A stretch of 64,000 bases of DNA from Bacteroidales bacterium (GCA_015061285.1 SUWW01000008.1:1-64000), one strand, 5' to 3'. Positions 17,338 to 28,080 are shown, counted from the stretch's first letter. Notes: generated by a model not told the origin, from the sequence alone. Numbers and translations are program-made.

Positions 17338-17589
17338 ATGGAAAAGTACAGATTGCTTTTTATTGCGGTGGCATGCATATTACCACTCGTTTTAGCCTTT
17401 GGTTTGGGATTTATCAATAAAGCTATTCGCTTCAACAAGCGACATCGCATCGTAACTATTGATCACATAGTGTTTCCCGATGAAACAGGATTGGAACATG
17501 ACGAAGAGGAAGAGAGTGAAATGCAAGATGAGTACGAAGAACAGTTGAATTTATCGTTTGTAGAAAGTGTATACCAAAAATACTGCTAA
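17338..17589 (+). CDS. Small membrane protein with acidic tail (83 aa)
   Basis: From ATG 17338: one transmembrane helix (LLFIAVACILPLVLAFGLGF), a basic patch (IRFNKRHR), then an extremely acidic tail (HDEEEESEMQDEYEEQ). No known family. Its last 23 bp overlap the GTG start of the ThrE N-domain gene, so translation is coupled; it may be a small subunit or regulator of that exporter. It is also possible that the overlap is only compaction. Confidence 0.6.
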   Translation: MEKYRLLFIAVACILPLVLAFGLGFINKAIRFNKRHRIVTIDHIVFPDETGLEHDEEEESEMQDEYEEQLNLSFVESVYQKYC

Positions 17590-18331
17590 GTTCCTTTCGC
17601 GCTATGCCGCGTACATACTTGCAGCAGGTAGCTCTTCTGCAAGATGCGAAAGAACTGTTTATAGAATGGCCAAAGCATTTGGCGTGCAGGTAGAAATGAC
17701 AATTCTTCCACGCAGTGTGATGATGACCGTGTGGGATAGCTCCCACGAAAAATCGATGGCAATGAATGAGAAATTGCCAACTACACCGCTCAATTTTCAT
17801 CTAATATCGCTTTTCAGTCAGCTTTCGTGGAAGGTGCGCGATATGCATATTAGTGTCGATGAGGCGCAAGTAGAACTTGAAAATATTCTCTCGCAGCCTC
17901 GGTTGAATGCCTATTTGGTGACATTGCTTACTGGCTTGGGGAATGCTTCGTTCTGTCGTCTGTTTGGCGGCGATTGGGTGGCTATGTTTCTGGTTTTTGT
18001 AGCCACAATTAATGGCTTTGCTCTAAAGAATATTCTTCATCAACGTTGGTCGTGGGATATTCGTTTGGCTACACTTGTTGCTGCTTGCACCTCTTCGGTA
18101 ATTGCTTCGGCTGCATTTGTGTTCGGCGTGACCGATACGCCCGACATTGCTCTGGGCACAAGCGTACTCTATCTCATACCTGGCATACCATACATCAATT
18201 CGGTCAGTGACCTTATAAGCGGCCATTTTTTGTGTAGTCTTAGCCGTTTCATACATGCTTGCATTTTGACGGCTTGCCTTGGCATCGGTCTCGCTTTGGG
18301 CATACTCATAATGAATGTTCAGTATTTCTAA
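17567..18331 (+). CDS. Threonine/serine exporter, ThrE N-terminal-type subunit
   Basis: 254 aa, matching the PF06738 half of ThrE: a cytosolic N-domain (LSRYAAYILAAGSSSARCER, RTVYRMAKAFGVQVEM) followed by five membrane helices including the conserved PGIPYINSVSDLISGH. ThrE in Corynebacterium is one polypeptide; here, as with YjjP/YjjB, the halves are separate genes. The start is GTG at 17567, overlapping the small acidic gene. The next gene begins 28 bp downstream. Probable role: proton-driven efflux of threonine/serine or a related acid. Confidence 0.85.
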   Translation: MYTKNTAKFLSRYAAYILAAGSSSARCERTVYRMAKAFGVQVEMTILPRSVMMTVWDSSHEKSMAMNEKLPTTPLNFHLISLFSQLSWKVRDMHISVDEAQVELENILSQPRLNAYLVTLLTGLGNASFCRLFGGDWVAMFLVFVATINGFALKNILHQRWSWDIRLATLVAACTSSVIASAAFVFGVTDTPDIALGTSVLYLIPGIPYINSVSDLISGHFLCSLSRFIHACILTACLGIGLALGILIMNVQYF

Positions 18332-18359
18332 TCGTCTGTAATATAGTGTGATAGAAGTT

Positions 18360-18827
18360 ATGTTTATAGATATACTAAGTGATGGACTCTTTGCGGCTGT
18401 TGCAGCCATAGGCTTCGGTTCGATAAGTAATGTGCCGAAGAGCGCGTTCAAAGGATGTGCGCTTTTAGCAGCGTTGGGACATGCCACCCGATATGCGTTG
18501 ATGCATGTTGCTCAGTGGAATATTATGCCTGCTGCCTTTGTTGCTGCTGTTGCCATTGGTTTGCTTGCTCCTAAGGCCAGCAGATATTGGAATACGCCTG
18601 TTGAGGCTCTTGCTTTTCCTGCTTTGCTGCCTATGATTCCTGGTATGTATGCTTATCGTGCCGTTGAGGGCTTATTGCTCTGCTTGACAAGCAAAACAGA
18701 ACCCGATTTCAATCATGCATTCTACCTTTTGAACAACAATGGTATGATTTGCGTAATAATAGTTATGTTGATGGTTATTGGTGTGACCATACCTATTCAA
18801 GTGGCGCACAGAAACATTAAGAATTGA
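18360..18827 (+). CDS. ThrE C-terminal-type subunit (YjjB-like)
   Basis: 156 aa with four to five transmembrane helices, matching ThrE_2 (PF12821): GFGSISNVPKSAFKGCALLA, the conserved LPMIPGMYAYRA motif and a final VMLMVIGVTIPIQ helix. It should form a heteromeric exporter with the preceding gene. An in-frame GTG 12 bp upstream is an alternative start. The LysR regulator follows and may control the pair. Confidence 0.85.
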   Translation: MFIDILSDGLFAAVAAIGFGSISNVPKSAFKGCALLAALGHATRYALMHVAQWNIMPAAFVAAVAIGLLAPKASRYWNTPVEALAFPALLPMIPGMYAYRAVEGLLLCLTSKTEPDFNHAFYLLNNNGMICVIIVMLMVIGVTIPIQVAHRNIKN

Positions 18828-18858
18828 TGCATTGAAGTTTGTATATGTGATAAGTAAA

Positions 18859-19752
18859 ATGGATACGAGACAATTATATGTTTTTTTGAAGGCTGCCGAA
18901 ACTCTGAATTTTGCCGAAGCTGCACGTCAGTTGTATATGACTCAAAGCACTTTTACGCAGCATGTCAAGCAGTTGGAAGACGAACTTGGCGTTGTGCTCT
19001 TCGATCGCAATAGCCACAATGTAAACCTCACAGAGTCGGGTGAGCACCTTGTTACGCTCGCCCGAAAAGCGGTGACCAATGTCGAAGAGTGTATTGCCGA
19101 AATGAAAGATCTCTCCAAAATGAAGACTGGCATTTTGCATATTGGCGTGACGCACTCTTTTTCGCTTATGACTACAAGGGTGATTACCGAATTTTGCCGG
19201 CTCTATCCTGGCATCAACATCAATCTTACATATAAGCGTATGGAGGAGTTGCTTGCTATGCTTCAGCGCCACGATTTAGATTGCGTTTTGTCCTACATGC
19301 CTCTAAATAAGCCTCGACAGATTGAGTCGGAAGTGTTGTTCAACGATCGACTTGGTGTGGTGATGCGCCGGGATAATTCGTTGTCGCATAACAAAATACT
19401 CACTCTCGAGCAGATAAAGAATTATAGTTTTGTGCTCCCTGCCAAAGGCCTTCAAGCTCGCAATGTGCTCGATAGCATTCTCTCGTCAAAAGATGTGAAT
19501 CTGAACACGCGCATCGAGATGAATATCGCCACTCCTATTCTGCGCCTTGTGCGCGACAGCAAGATGCTATCTATTCTCTCTTGCACTTCTGTTTGTACGT
19601 TCCCCGAACTATGTGTGGTTCCGCTTGCCGAGGAAAACAGCGAAATGATTGGCTGTTTTCACACTCTAAAGGGTGCCTACCGCAAGCAATCGCTACAAGA
19701 ATTGCTACGTCTGCTCAAAGAGTATATCTCCCTTCATAAAATTGATTTGTAG
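18859..19752 (+). CDS. LysR-family transcriptional regulator
   Basis: 297 aa from ATG 18859 (MDTRQLYVFLKAAETLNFAE); an upstream TTG would add nine residues. The N-terminal winged helix-turn-helix is clear (AARQLYMTQSTFTQHVKQLE, then LGVVLFDRNSHNVNLTESG). The effector-binding domain runs from about residue 90. Its final 163 bp occur a second time at 20957-21119, showing that DNA was inserted just behind this gene. It probably regulates the adjacent exporter genes. Confidence 0.9.
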   Translation: MDTRQLYVFLKAAETLNFAEAARQLYMTQSTFTQHVKQLEDELGVVLFDRNSHNVNLTESGEHLVTLARKAVTNVEECIAEMKDLSKMKTGILHIGVTHSFSLMTTRVITEFCRLYPGININLTYKRMEELLAMLQRHDLDCVLSYMPLNKPRQIESEVLFNDRLGVVMRRDNSLSHNKILTLEQIKNYSFVLPAKGLQARNVLDSILSSKDVNLNTRIEMNIATPILRLVRDSKMLSILSCTSVCTFPELCVVPLAEENSEMIGCFHTLKGAYRKQSLQELLRLLKEYISLHKIDL

Positions 19753-19780
19753 TAAAAAATATCAGTTCATGCAAAAAAGA

Positions 19781-19808
19781 AGGCAAGCACAAACTATTGC
19801 GCTTGCCT
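19781..19808. terminator. Bidirectional terminator between LysR and repeat protein
   Basis: An 8-bp stem, AGGCAAGC / GCTTGCCT, with a 12-nt loop. A-rich sequence lies on the left (GCAAAAAAGA) and T-rich on the right (CCAATTTTATT), so it can serve both convergent genes. Confidence 0.7.
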
Positions 19809-19836
19809 CCAATTTTATTAGTAGTATAATGATTTG

Positions 19837-20877
19837 TTATTTTATCACTTCGAGCTTTCCGTTTCTGATTACCATGCCTCTGTAGCCATTTCTTACACGT
19901 TTGCCGCTTAGGTCGTATGTACCTTCACTTCTCTTTATGTTTTTCTTCTCACTAACTACAGTGCCTACTGGTGTTACTATACTACCATCCGACTCATAGC
20001 TAATTGTTGTCGAATTTTCATAAATAGCTTTCCATGTTCCATCTACCCAATCACTGAATATTTCTAATACAGTTCTTTGTTTTCCATTTTCATCATACGT
20101 ATATGTGTACTCATTTTTCCATTCTGCCTCTATTCCGCTATTTGGAATATAATAGTATACATTCGTCATAGACGTTTGCCTTCCATTTTCGTCGTAGGTA
20201 TAATCATGCTCTTCCTTGTCGTTCAGTCTCCATTCATTCTTTTCAGAATCCCATCCGAAATAAAAAAGTTCAAGAGTATGCGTCAAGTTTCCATTCTCAT
20301 CGTACGTATTCGTGATGTCGATTATGCCATCTTGCTTCCATTCGCCATCTTTCCATGAGTACCGCTTTGCTGCCCCTGAGGTCTTTTGCCCCTTTTCATT
20401 GTATGTATATTCGTACTCCTCTTTCTCGTAGGCTTGCTCAAAATCGTCATCATATTTGAGTACAACCTCTTGTGTTAGTAATCCATTTTCGTTGTACGAA
20501 TATGAGTTCTCAGTCTTGTTGCCTTCTTCCAATTGACCACTTTCGTCATCTATGTAGTGGTCAATTACTACGTCTAAAATCTTACGTCCATTCTCGTCGT
20601 AGCTTGTACTAAGCTCTTCTTTGCTGCCAAATTCCCAAATGTTGCTCTCTGCATTCCACTCATACTCCATCACCGTCTCTCTAATCTGTCTTCCATCCAC
20701 ATCATACTCATACGTATAAACGTACTTTTCATCTAAAGTTTTTTCTCCCGTCTCAGAGTTGAAAGAATAACTCAATGTCTCTTTCTTGGTGATTACGTCG
20801 TCTTGCTGAGCGAAGCCAATTGTGCAAAATGGCAACATCATTGCAGCTACAATGGCAGCTTTTCCTGTTCTTGTCAT
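19837..20877 (-). CDS. Secreted Tyr/Asn/Gly repeat protein with Bacteroidetes C-terminal tail
   Basis: 346 aa. A signal peptide (cleavage near IGFAQ) is followed by about seven repeats of 35-45 residues built around YTYDENGRQT or YSYNENGLLT, alternating with acidic Trp-rich segments (YSWKDGEW, YFGWDSEKNEW). The style resembles YD/RHS-like beta repeats but lacks a toxin tail. The C-terminus, GTYDLSGKRVRNGYRGMVIR then NGKLEVIK, is the tail seen on many Prevotella exported proteins. Surface role likely; function unknown. The gene sits inside the DNA block bounded by the LysR 3'-end duplication. Confidence 0.75.
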   Translation of the reverse strand: MTRTGKAAIVAAMMLPFCTIGFAQQDDVITKKETLSYSFNSETGEKTLDEKYVYTYEYDVDGRQIRETVMEYEWNAESNIWEFGSKEELSTSYDENGRKILDVVIDHYIDDESGQLEEGNKTENSYSYNENGLLTQEVVLKYDDDFEQAYEKEEYEYTYNEKGQKTSGAAKRYSWKDGEWKQDGIIDITNTYDENGNLTHTLELFYFGWDSEKNEWRLNDKEEHDYTYDENGRQTSMTNVYYYIPNSGIEAEWKNEYTYTYDENGKQRTVLEIFSDWVDGTWKAIYENSTTISYESDGSIVTPVGTVVSEKKNIKRSEGTYDLSGKRVRNGYRGMVIRNGKLEVIK

Positions 20878-20937
20878 GTTAGTTTGAAAATTGTTATGTA
20901 TTAATGTAAGTATCTCTTATCTCTGTCTATCTCGGTG

Positions 20938-20945
20938 CAAAATTA
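20938..20945 (-). promoter_or_regulatory. -7 box of the repeat-protein gene
   Basis: Minus-strand TAATTTTG fits TAnnTTTG, 61 bp before the start codon and 11 bp from the edge of the duplicated LysR fragment. Confidence 0.4.
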
Positions 20946-20956
20946 ACATTATCTAT

Positions 20957-21119
20957 TGTTTGTACGTTCCCCGAACTATGTGTGGTTCCGCTTGCCGAGG
21001 AAAACAGCGAAATGATTGGCTGTTTTCACACTCTAAAGGGTGCCTACCGCAAGCAATCGCTTCAAGAATTGCTTCGACTTCTCAAAGAGTATATCTCCCT
21101 TCATAATATTGATGTATAG
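20957..21119 (+). pseudogene. Duplicated 3' end of the LysR gene
   Basis: 163 bp aligning without gaps to 19590-19752 (constant offset 1367). The first 105 bp are identical; the last 58 bp have seven substitutions. Five of the seven change residues little or not at all (four silent third-position changes), the others give Lys to Asn and Leu to Val. It ends in the same stop position. No start, no upstream domain: a remnant, most simply the displaced original end of the LysR gene. Confidence 0.9.
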
Positions 21120-21125
21120 CCATTG

Positions 21126-21668
21126 TCAATCGCCAAAAACCATCTTCAAATTGCTTACGATGTCGTTGGAGAGTTGCAACATGCTGTCGGATTTGCTGTC
21201 GATCATAAAGTTGAACTGACCATCGTCGTTGCTGCGTTTGCCCACTTTTAGGCGTGCTCGTATGTATGCGCCAATAAATTCGAGATATGGGTTATGGGTT
21301 GATGTGAGAAACATTGCCATATCATATTCACGAGTGATATAGTTACGCAAATTCTCGTTGCGAATTTTGAAGAAGAATGAGAAATCTTTCTTGGTTATGT
21401 ATTCGCAGCCGTTGTAGCTTATGAGGGTCTCTTTAGTAGCGTTTGGCTCGTAGAAACAGACGAATGATAGTTCCGCTTTGGGGCATATCGATTTCATCTT
21501 CTGTTTCAAATTGTTTATAGCCGCAGTTGTCTCTTTCTCGGCAACGTCGGCTATAATAAGTATTTTCGATATGTCGGTCAGTTTTCTATTTGGCAAAGTG
21601 CAAGGTCTAACACGTTTTTTGTTGTTTATGTTATGACCAATGAGAGTGCGGAGTTTTTGTAGGAACAT
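21126..21668 (-). CDS. Hypothetical protein (DUF6913-like), downstream of ligA
   Basis: 180 aa, basic, no signal peptide or membrane helix. It opens with a basic stretch (FLQKLRTLIGHNINNKKRVR). LTDISKILIIADVAEK follows as a likely central beta-strand, then DMAMFLTSTHNPYLEFIGAY. By eye it resembles the Bacteroidetes family DUF6913, which often sits near ligA or dapA; I hold this loosely. It starts 6 bp after the ligA stop, so it is in the ligA operon. Confidence 0.65.
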   Translation of the reverse strand: MFLQKLRTLIGHNINNKKRVRPCTLPNRKLTDISKILIIADVAEKETTAAINNLKQKMKSICPKAELSFVCFYEPNATKETLISYNGCEYITKKDFSFFFKIRNENLRNYITREYDMAMFLTSTHNPYLEFIGAYIRARLKVGKRSNDDGQFNFMIDSKSDSMLQLSNDIVSNLKMVFGD

Positions 21669-21674
21669 AGGCTT

Positions 21675-23678
<2,004 letters not shown>

Positions 23679-23721
23679 TTATGTTCAAAGCTGAAAGTTC
23701 TACGCTTTCGGCTCAAAGCAC

Positions 23722-23729
23722 CAAAGTTA
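23722..23729 (-). promoter_or_regulatory. -7 box of ligA
   Basis: Minus-strand TAACTTTG fits TAnnTTTG and lies 59 bp upstream of the ligA start. No clear -33 box. Confidence 0.35.
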
Positions 23730-23787
23730 AACTATTTAGCAGAACGCAGATAGCGCAGATTTATATGGATTGTTATTGTTGGAGTTG

Positions 23788-24219
23788 TTACCTAATCGCG
23801 CATGAAACAAGTTCTTCGCCAGACTCTACTACGAAAACTTTTTCCCAATCATCTGAATGTGCAATAATAGTTTCTCTATTTTGGTAAAGTTTAACATAAT
23901 CATCATATCCTTTCTTGGAGAGAAAGTCGGCTTCTGTTCTAATTTCTTTTGACCAAATGTTCCAAATTCGTTTTTTTGTCCAAATAAGTTTTCTGCTTTT
24001 TTTATCAAAGGCGAATAGCGTGGTACAGCCTTCTTGTTCGAACTTTGAATAATCATCACTAGATGGCTTAGGGTATGCTAACACAATAAGTGTTTCTTCA
24101 AAATCAATAGCAGATTGAAATCTATAAGGCAATAGATATTCAATGCCATCGACTTCCAAAATAAATAGAACGTCCTTGTCAAGAAACGACTTCTTTTCTC
24201 GAAATTTTATACTCTTCAT
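23788..24219 (-). CDS. Hypothetical protein (143 aa) paired with repeat membrane protein
   Basis: Cytosolic, mixed charge, aromatic. It has predicted beta-strands in the first half (FILEVDGIEYLLPYRF, LIVLAYPKP) and helices in the second. Family not recognised. It starts 3 bp after the 494-aa membrane protein gene and so is surely co-transcribed with it, suggesting a joint role. Poly-A and poly-T runs within the gene make it noticeably AT-rich. Confidence 0.6.
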   Translation of the reverse strand: MKSIKFREKKSFLDKDVLFILEVDGIEYLLPYRFQSAIDFEETLIVLAYPKPSSDDYSKFEQEGCTTLFAFDKKSRKLIWTKKRIWNIWSKEIRTEADFLSKKGYDDYVKLYQNRETIIAHSDDWEKVFVVESGEELVSCAIR

Positions 24220-24221
24220 CG

Positions 24222-25706
24222 CTAATCCTTTTCTAACAACTTAACAGGCCTTTTATACTTTTCTATCTCTTTGGGCGTTGGCTGCCAATCGAGGACACTG
24301 ACAGTTTTAGTCTTGCCTTCTGTCATTTTCACCAATACGGAGTCTCCCTCGTGAAGAGATTCGAATATCTGACGATGTCTTGTACTTTTTATTTTTACGT
24401 AGTTGGTCTCAATCTTATTGCCAATTTTCAATTTCACGTAATAGAACGTTCCTTTGCGATAGCTTCGCCCCAAATATTCTTCTCGCGTCTCCTTCGACTT
24501 TACATTGGCAATAGTTACATACGTATATTCATCTTGTAGATGATTGTCCTTTTCTCCGTCTGTTGTTGTTTGCCAATTGACAACGCGATTGAGTTGTGGT
24601 ATTTCATCAGAAACTTGAGCTATCACCGTGTCACCAACGTTTACAACTTGATATATCTGCTTGAATTCTTTGCTATATGTCTTGAACATATATGTGCGCA
24701 CATGTTTTTCATCAATTCCTACTTCGAGATATGCACCCACATGCCCATCTTCGTATTTATCATATACAATAGCCTTACGATTGTGTGAATTGAGCAATTT
24801 TTCCGTTTCAAACTCTTTGCTACAATTGCTGTAATCCTTTATTGCTTCGTATGTAGCATAATTGGCAATATCATTTCCGTCGGGCTGCCAACATAGCACG
24901 CGGTTTATCTCAGGCAAAGAATCTGCAACTTGAAGAATTACCGCATCACCAACATGCAACCTCTTATACACTTTGGTGTAGTTACGGTCGGTTTCATAGA
25001 ATTCGTGCGTGGTGGTATGTTCGGCATCGATGCCAACTTTCACCAAATGACGGTAATATTCATCGTCTGTTTTCTCATACACATAGCCGACTTGCTTGTG
25101 TGAGTGTCGCAGCATAGAATCTCTCACCACAGCAGAATACTGCTCGTACGATGGTTTTCCTTGCAACTTGCCGTTTACGTAGTGTTGTGGAACTTTATGG
25201 CGTTCAATTTTTTCGTGGGAGGGGAATAGGTCTTTTTCACTTATGTGTCCACGATTTGATACTCGCACTATAATAGAGTCTCCAACTTTGGCCTTGTTAA
25301 ATGTTTTACTACTAACAGCAAAAGATGCAACTAAAGAATCGTTTATAATTACATGAATCTTATCGGGAATAGCGCGCCCACTCTTGGTGTTTCCCGACCT
25401 GTCTTTGTATTGAATATATCCGATTCTTAAGGTTTTCCCTTTCTTTTCGAAATATGTAGACAATACAAATGTTGGAATAATAACCAAACAGATATCGGCA
25501 AGTATAATCAACGCAACATGACGTAACTTCGTTGGCTTATCATAACACAATGGAAACCATAACTCCCCTAAAAGTAGTATAAGCCAAAATGAGAGAAAAC
25601 CATTTATATATGGAATTGTATTAGGCCATATTGCATTGATATATTGAGAAGTAACAATCGCTACTATCAATAATGCAAGGATAAATCTAACTATTCTCTT
25701 CTTCAT
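24222..25706 (-). CDS. Membrane-anchored protein with four extracytoplasmic repeats (494 aa)
   Basis: Three membrane helices in the first 90 residues (about 7-27, 34-52, 62-84) anchor the protein. The rest is four tandem repeats of 85-100 residues, each with a HVGDAVILQV-like strand and, in three, a conserved close such as LPEINRVLCWQP, IPQLNRVVNWQ or TKTVSVLDWQP. The spacing VGD-x-V/I-x(n)-RV-x2-WQ looks like a small beta-barrel repeated head to tail. I recognise no family. The 143-aa gene follows 3 bp downstream. Confidence 0.65.
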   Translation of the reverse strand: MKKRIVRFILALLIVAIVTSQYINAIWPNTIPYINGFLSFWLILLLGELWFPLCYDKPTKLRHVALIILADICLVIIPTFVLSTYFEKKGKTLRIGYIQYKDRSGNTKSGRAIPDKIHVIINDSLVASFAVSSKTFNKAKVGDSIIVRVSNRGHISEKDLFPSHEKIERHKVPQHYVNGKLQGKPSYEQYSAVVRDSMLRHSHKQVGYVYEKTDDEYYRHLVKVGIDAEHTTTHEFYETDRNYTKVYKRLHVGDAVILQVADSLPEINRVLCWQPDGNDIANYATYEAIKDYSNCSKEFETEKLLNSHNRKAIVYDKYEDGHVGAYLEVGIDEKHVRTYMFKTYSKEFKQIYQVVNVGDTVIAQVSDEIPQLNRVVNWQTTTDGEKDNHLQDEYTYVTIANVKSKETREEYLGRSYRKGTFYYVKLKIGNKIETNYVKIKSTRHRQIFESLHEGDSVLVKMTEGKTKTVSVLDWQPTPKEIEKYKRPVKLLEKD

Positions 25707-25720
25707 CTTTTATGGCTTCC

Positions 25721-25748
25721 GATTTGCCGAATTTCAAATCCGCTCGAA
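25721..25748. repeat. Degenerate REP-like element
   Basis: Shares AATTTCAAATCCG and a CGAAC end with the REP hairpin at 2325-2347. It can fold as GATTTG / CAAATC. It lies between the 494-aa gene and aroE. Confidence 0.45.
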
Positions 25749-25792
25749 CCAAGACTTAGTCTGCTGACGCCGAATGGGGGAGACGTTCGATA

Positions 25793-26530
25793 CTATTTCG
25801 TCCAGATCTCCCAGGCGCGAATGGCTTGTAGGTGGAGCATCTCAAGGCCATTTTTAGTGGCAGCACCATGTTCGGCTGCCAAGCGGAGAAACTTGGTTGT
25901 TTCGGGATTGTACACCAGGTCGAAAGCCAAATGCTCTGGAGTGAAGAGTTCGTAGGGTAGTGGCGGACAAGTGTCGAGGTTGGGACTCATGCCAAGTGGG
26001 GTAGTGTTTACCACTACTTTGTATTCGTTCATCGTCTGGCTATCTATCTGGTCGTATGATAGTTGGCCCTCTTTGGGCGAGCGCGACACGAATACATATT
26101 CAATATTGAGTTTTTTCAGCATGGCGCAAACAGCCTTTGAAGCACCGCCAGTGCCAAGAATAAGAGCCTTTTTGTGTTGTGGTTTTATGAACGGGCGGAT
26201 TGATTCGTAAAATCCGTAAATATCAGAATTGTATCCTTTTAGCTTGGTTGTGCCATTCTCGCGAATGATTTTTACAACATTCACCGCACCAACGTTAGCA
26301 GCCTCTTCGTCGAGTTCGTCGAGGAGCGGCATAATCTGCTGTTTGTATGGAATGGTTACGTTGAAGCCGCGCATATCAGCATCGGCAATCAATTCGTGCA
26401 CTTTGTCGACAGTCTCCATAGGATAGAGACGATATTGAGCATCGATTTTTTCGCGCGCAAATTTCTCTGTAAAGAATTTTTCAGAGAACGAATGTCCAAG
26501 AGGGAAGCCTATTAATCCGTATTTATTCAT
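25793..26530 (-). CDS. aroE: Shikimate dehydrogenase
   Basis: 245 aa. AroE reduces 3-dehydroshikimate with NADPH. The substrate domain shows GLIGFPLGHSFSEKFF and NVTIPYKQQIMPLLDE, with the catalytic Lys in the latter; the nucleotide-binding domain shows ILGTGGASKAV, NTTPLGM and the closing NGLEMLHLQA. The short length is common in Bacteroidales. Its start overlaps the stop of the TPR gene by 4 bp (ATGA type), so translation is coupled. Confidence 0.96.
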   Translation of the reverse strand: MNKYGLIGFPLGHSFSEKFFTEKFAREKIDAQYRLYPMETVDKVHELIADADMRGFNVTIPYKQQIMPLLDELDEEAANVGAVNVVKIIRENGTTKLKGYNSDIYGFYESIRPFIKPQHKKALILGTGGASKAVCAMLKKLNIEYVFVSRSPKEGQLSYDQIDSQTMNEYKVVVNTTPLGMSPNLDTCPPLPYELFTPEHLAFDLVYNPETTKFLRLAAEHGAATKNGLEMLHLQAIRAWEIWTK

Positions 26531-28020
26531 AATTTGATGTTGAATCGGTCCATTATTTCTATTATGTCGTCACGCGAGGTGAGGAATTGTATAGTAGGCT
26601 CAGCCAAACCAATTTGAAACACACTTGGTGCGTTTTGAGCTATTTGGGCAAGCATAGTCAAGCCATCTTTTCTCTTGCGATCGTTTTTTTTACCTATTCC
26701 TTCAAGATAATTAGCGAATCCGATTAAGAATTTTATCGAGTCAATCTCTTCGTAGTCGGAGCATAACGATTTCTGATTGTCGGTTATGTATTGCGCCAAC
26801 GAGATAGCACACATTGCTTCCGATTGTCGATCTTTGGGAGGTAAGGCTTGGTCGGACATGCTGCGGAAGTATACAATCCAAGCACTCACCATCTCGTGGT
26901 CGATATCTATAGCTTTGTTGGCATATCGACGGGCAGTGGCGAATCGTCCTTGTCGTAGGTTGCAAAATGCTATAGAGTATAGCACAAAAGCATCGTCGGG
27001 GTCGAGTTTTAATATTGCTTTGAACAGATTCATAGCCTCGGCGAATTTCTCTTGGCTCATATATACATCGCTAAGTAGATACATACCAGTGATGTTCGAC
27101 GGATCTTTTTCGATGCAAAGATTTGCAAATCGTTCTGCGAAATCGAAATTGCCAAGCCCCTGCCAGCAATCGCCAATGAGAGCATACACGTCTGGCGCTA
27201 CGTCGTCGTCGCATAGCGATATGTATTCGGTGTAGCTATTTATGGCCTCCAATCTGTCGCCAAGTGTTTTCTGCACGTTGCCTATGTTGAAATATGCTTC
27301 GGCATAAGTTGGCGTAATGCTTATAACCATTTGGAGGGCATTCAAAGCCTCCTCGTATTCAGATTTTACTGTATATACAAGCCCTAAGTTGAACCAAGCG
27401 CTGTCGAAAAAAGGATCTATGTCGAGCAACTTCTTATACGTTTCGATGCTTTCGTCGAGCATATTTAGGTTGCTTTGCGCATAGGCTATGTTGAATAGGC
27501 ATTCGTCTGTGTTAGGCTCTAATCTGTTATATGCCTTGAGGTATACGAGAGCCTCTTCGTATAGATTCTCTTCATTTAGCCGTTCACCAATGTCGAAAAG
27601 TACATAGGTATCGGCAGAATCTTTGTAGTCGGTAACTATTTGTAGGCATTTCTCGAAGTAGAACAGAGCTTTTTCTCTATCGCCCAACGAAAAAAGAAAC
27701 CACCCCTTTTGCTCGTTAAACTCTTCGTTGTTGGCTAATGTTACTTCCAATTCATCGAGAAGTAGTTTGGCTTCGTCGAGGCGAGTCTCCTGACCAATGA
27801 TGGCAGAAGCTTTGAGCAACTTCAGTTCGCTAAAAGTGGGGTAGAGCTTCATTCCGTAGTCTACAACACGTTCGGCTTTTTCATATTGAGCAGTATCGAG
27901 CATGGCGCGCGCCAAATCTTCCACTTTGCTGGAGTCGATAAACGGCTGAGCCCCGAGGTCAATGTCGTGTAGTAGGTCTTCTACGGCTCGTGTTATTTCA
28001 TCATCAGAATAGTTACGCAT
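26527..28020 (-). CDS. TPR-repeat protein (497 aa)
   Basis: No signal peptide; about ten tetratricopeptide repeats from residue 40 to 400. Clear examples are AWFNLGLVYTVKSEYEEALN, AYFNIGNVQKTLGDRLEAIN and AFVLYSIAFCNLRQGRFATA. Acts as a cytosolic scaffold with unknown partner. Overlaps aroE by 4 bp. The long solenoid with an acidic N-terminal segment is typical of a conserved Bacteroidetes family seen next to aroE. Confidence 0.88.
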   Translation of the reverse strand: MRNYSDDEITRAVEDLLHDIDLGAQPFIDSSKVEDLARAMLDTAQYEKAERVVDYGMKLYPTFSELKLLKASAIIGQETRLDEAKLLLDELEVTLANNEEFNEQKGWFLFSLGDREKALFYFEKCLQIVTDYKDSADTYVLFDIGERLNEENLYEEALVYLKAYNRLEPNTDECLFNIAYAQSNLNMLDESIETYKKLLDIDPFFDSAWFNLGLVYTVKSEYEEALNALQMVISITPTYAEAYFNIGNVQKTLGDRLEAINSYTEYISLCDDDVAPDVYALIGDCWQGLGNFDFAERFANLCIEKDPSNITGMYLLSDVYMSQEKFAEAMNLFKAILKLDPDDAFVLYSIAFCNLRQGRFATARRYANKAIDIDHEMVSAWIVYFRSMSDQALPPKDRQSEAMCAISLAQYITDNQKSLCSDYEEIDSIKFLIGFANYLEGIGKKNDRKRKDGLTMLAQIAQNAPSVFQIGLAEPTIQFLTSRDDIIEIMDRFNIKL

Positions 28021-28080
28021 TCTATTGTTTGAAAATTTCGCGAAGATAGTGCTATTAAACGCTAAAAGGATTTCAGAAAA

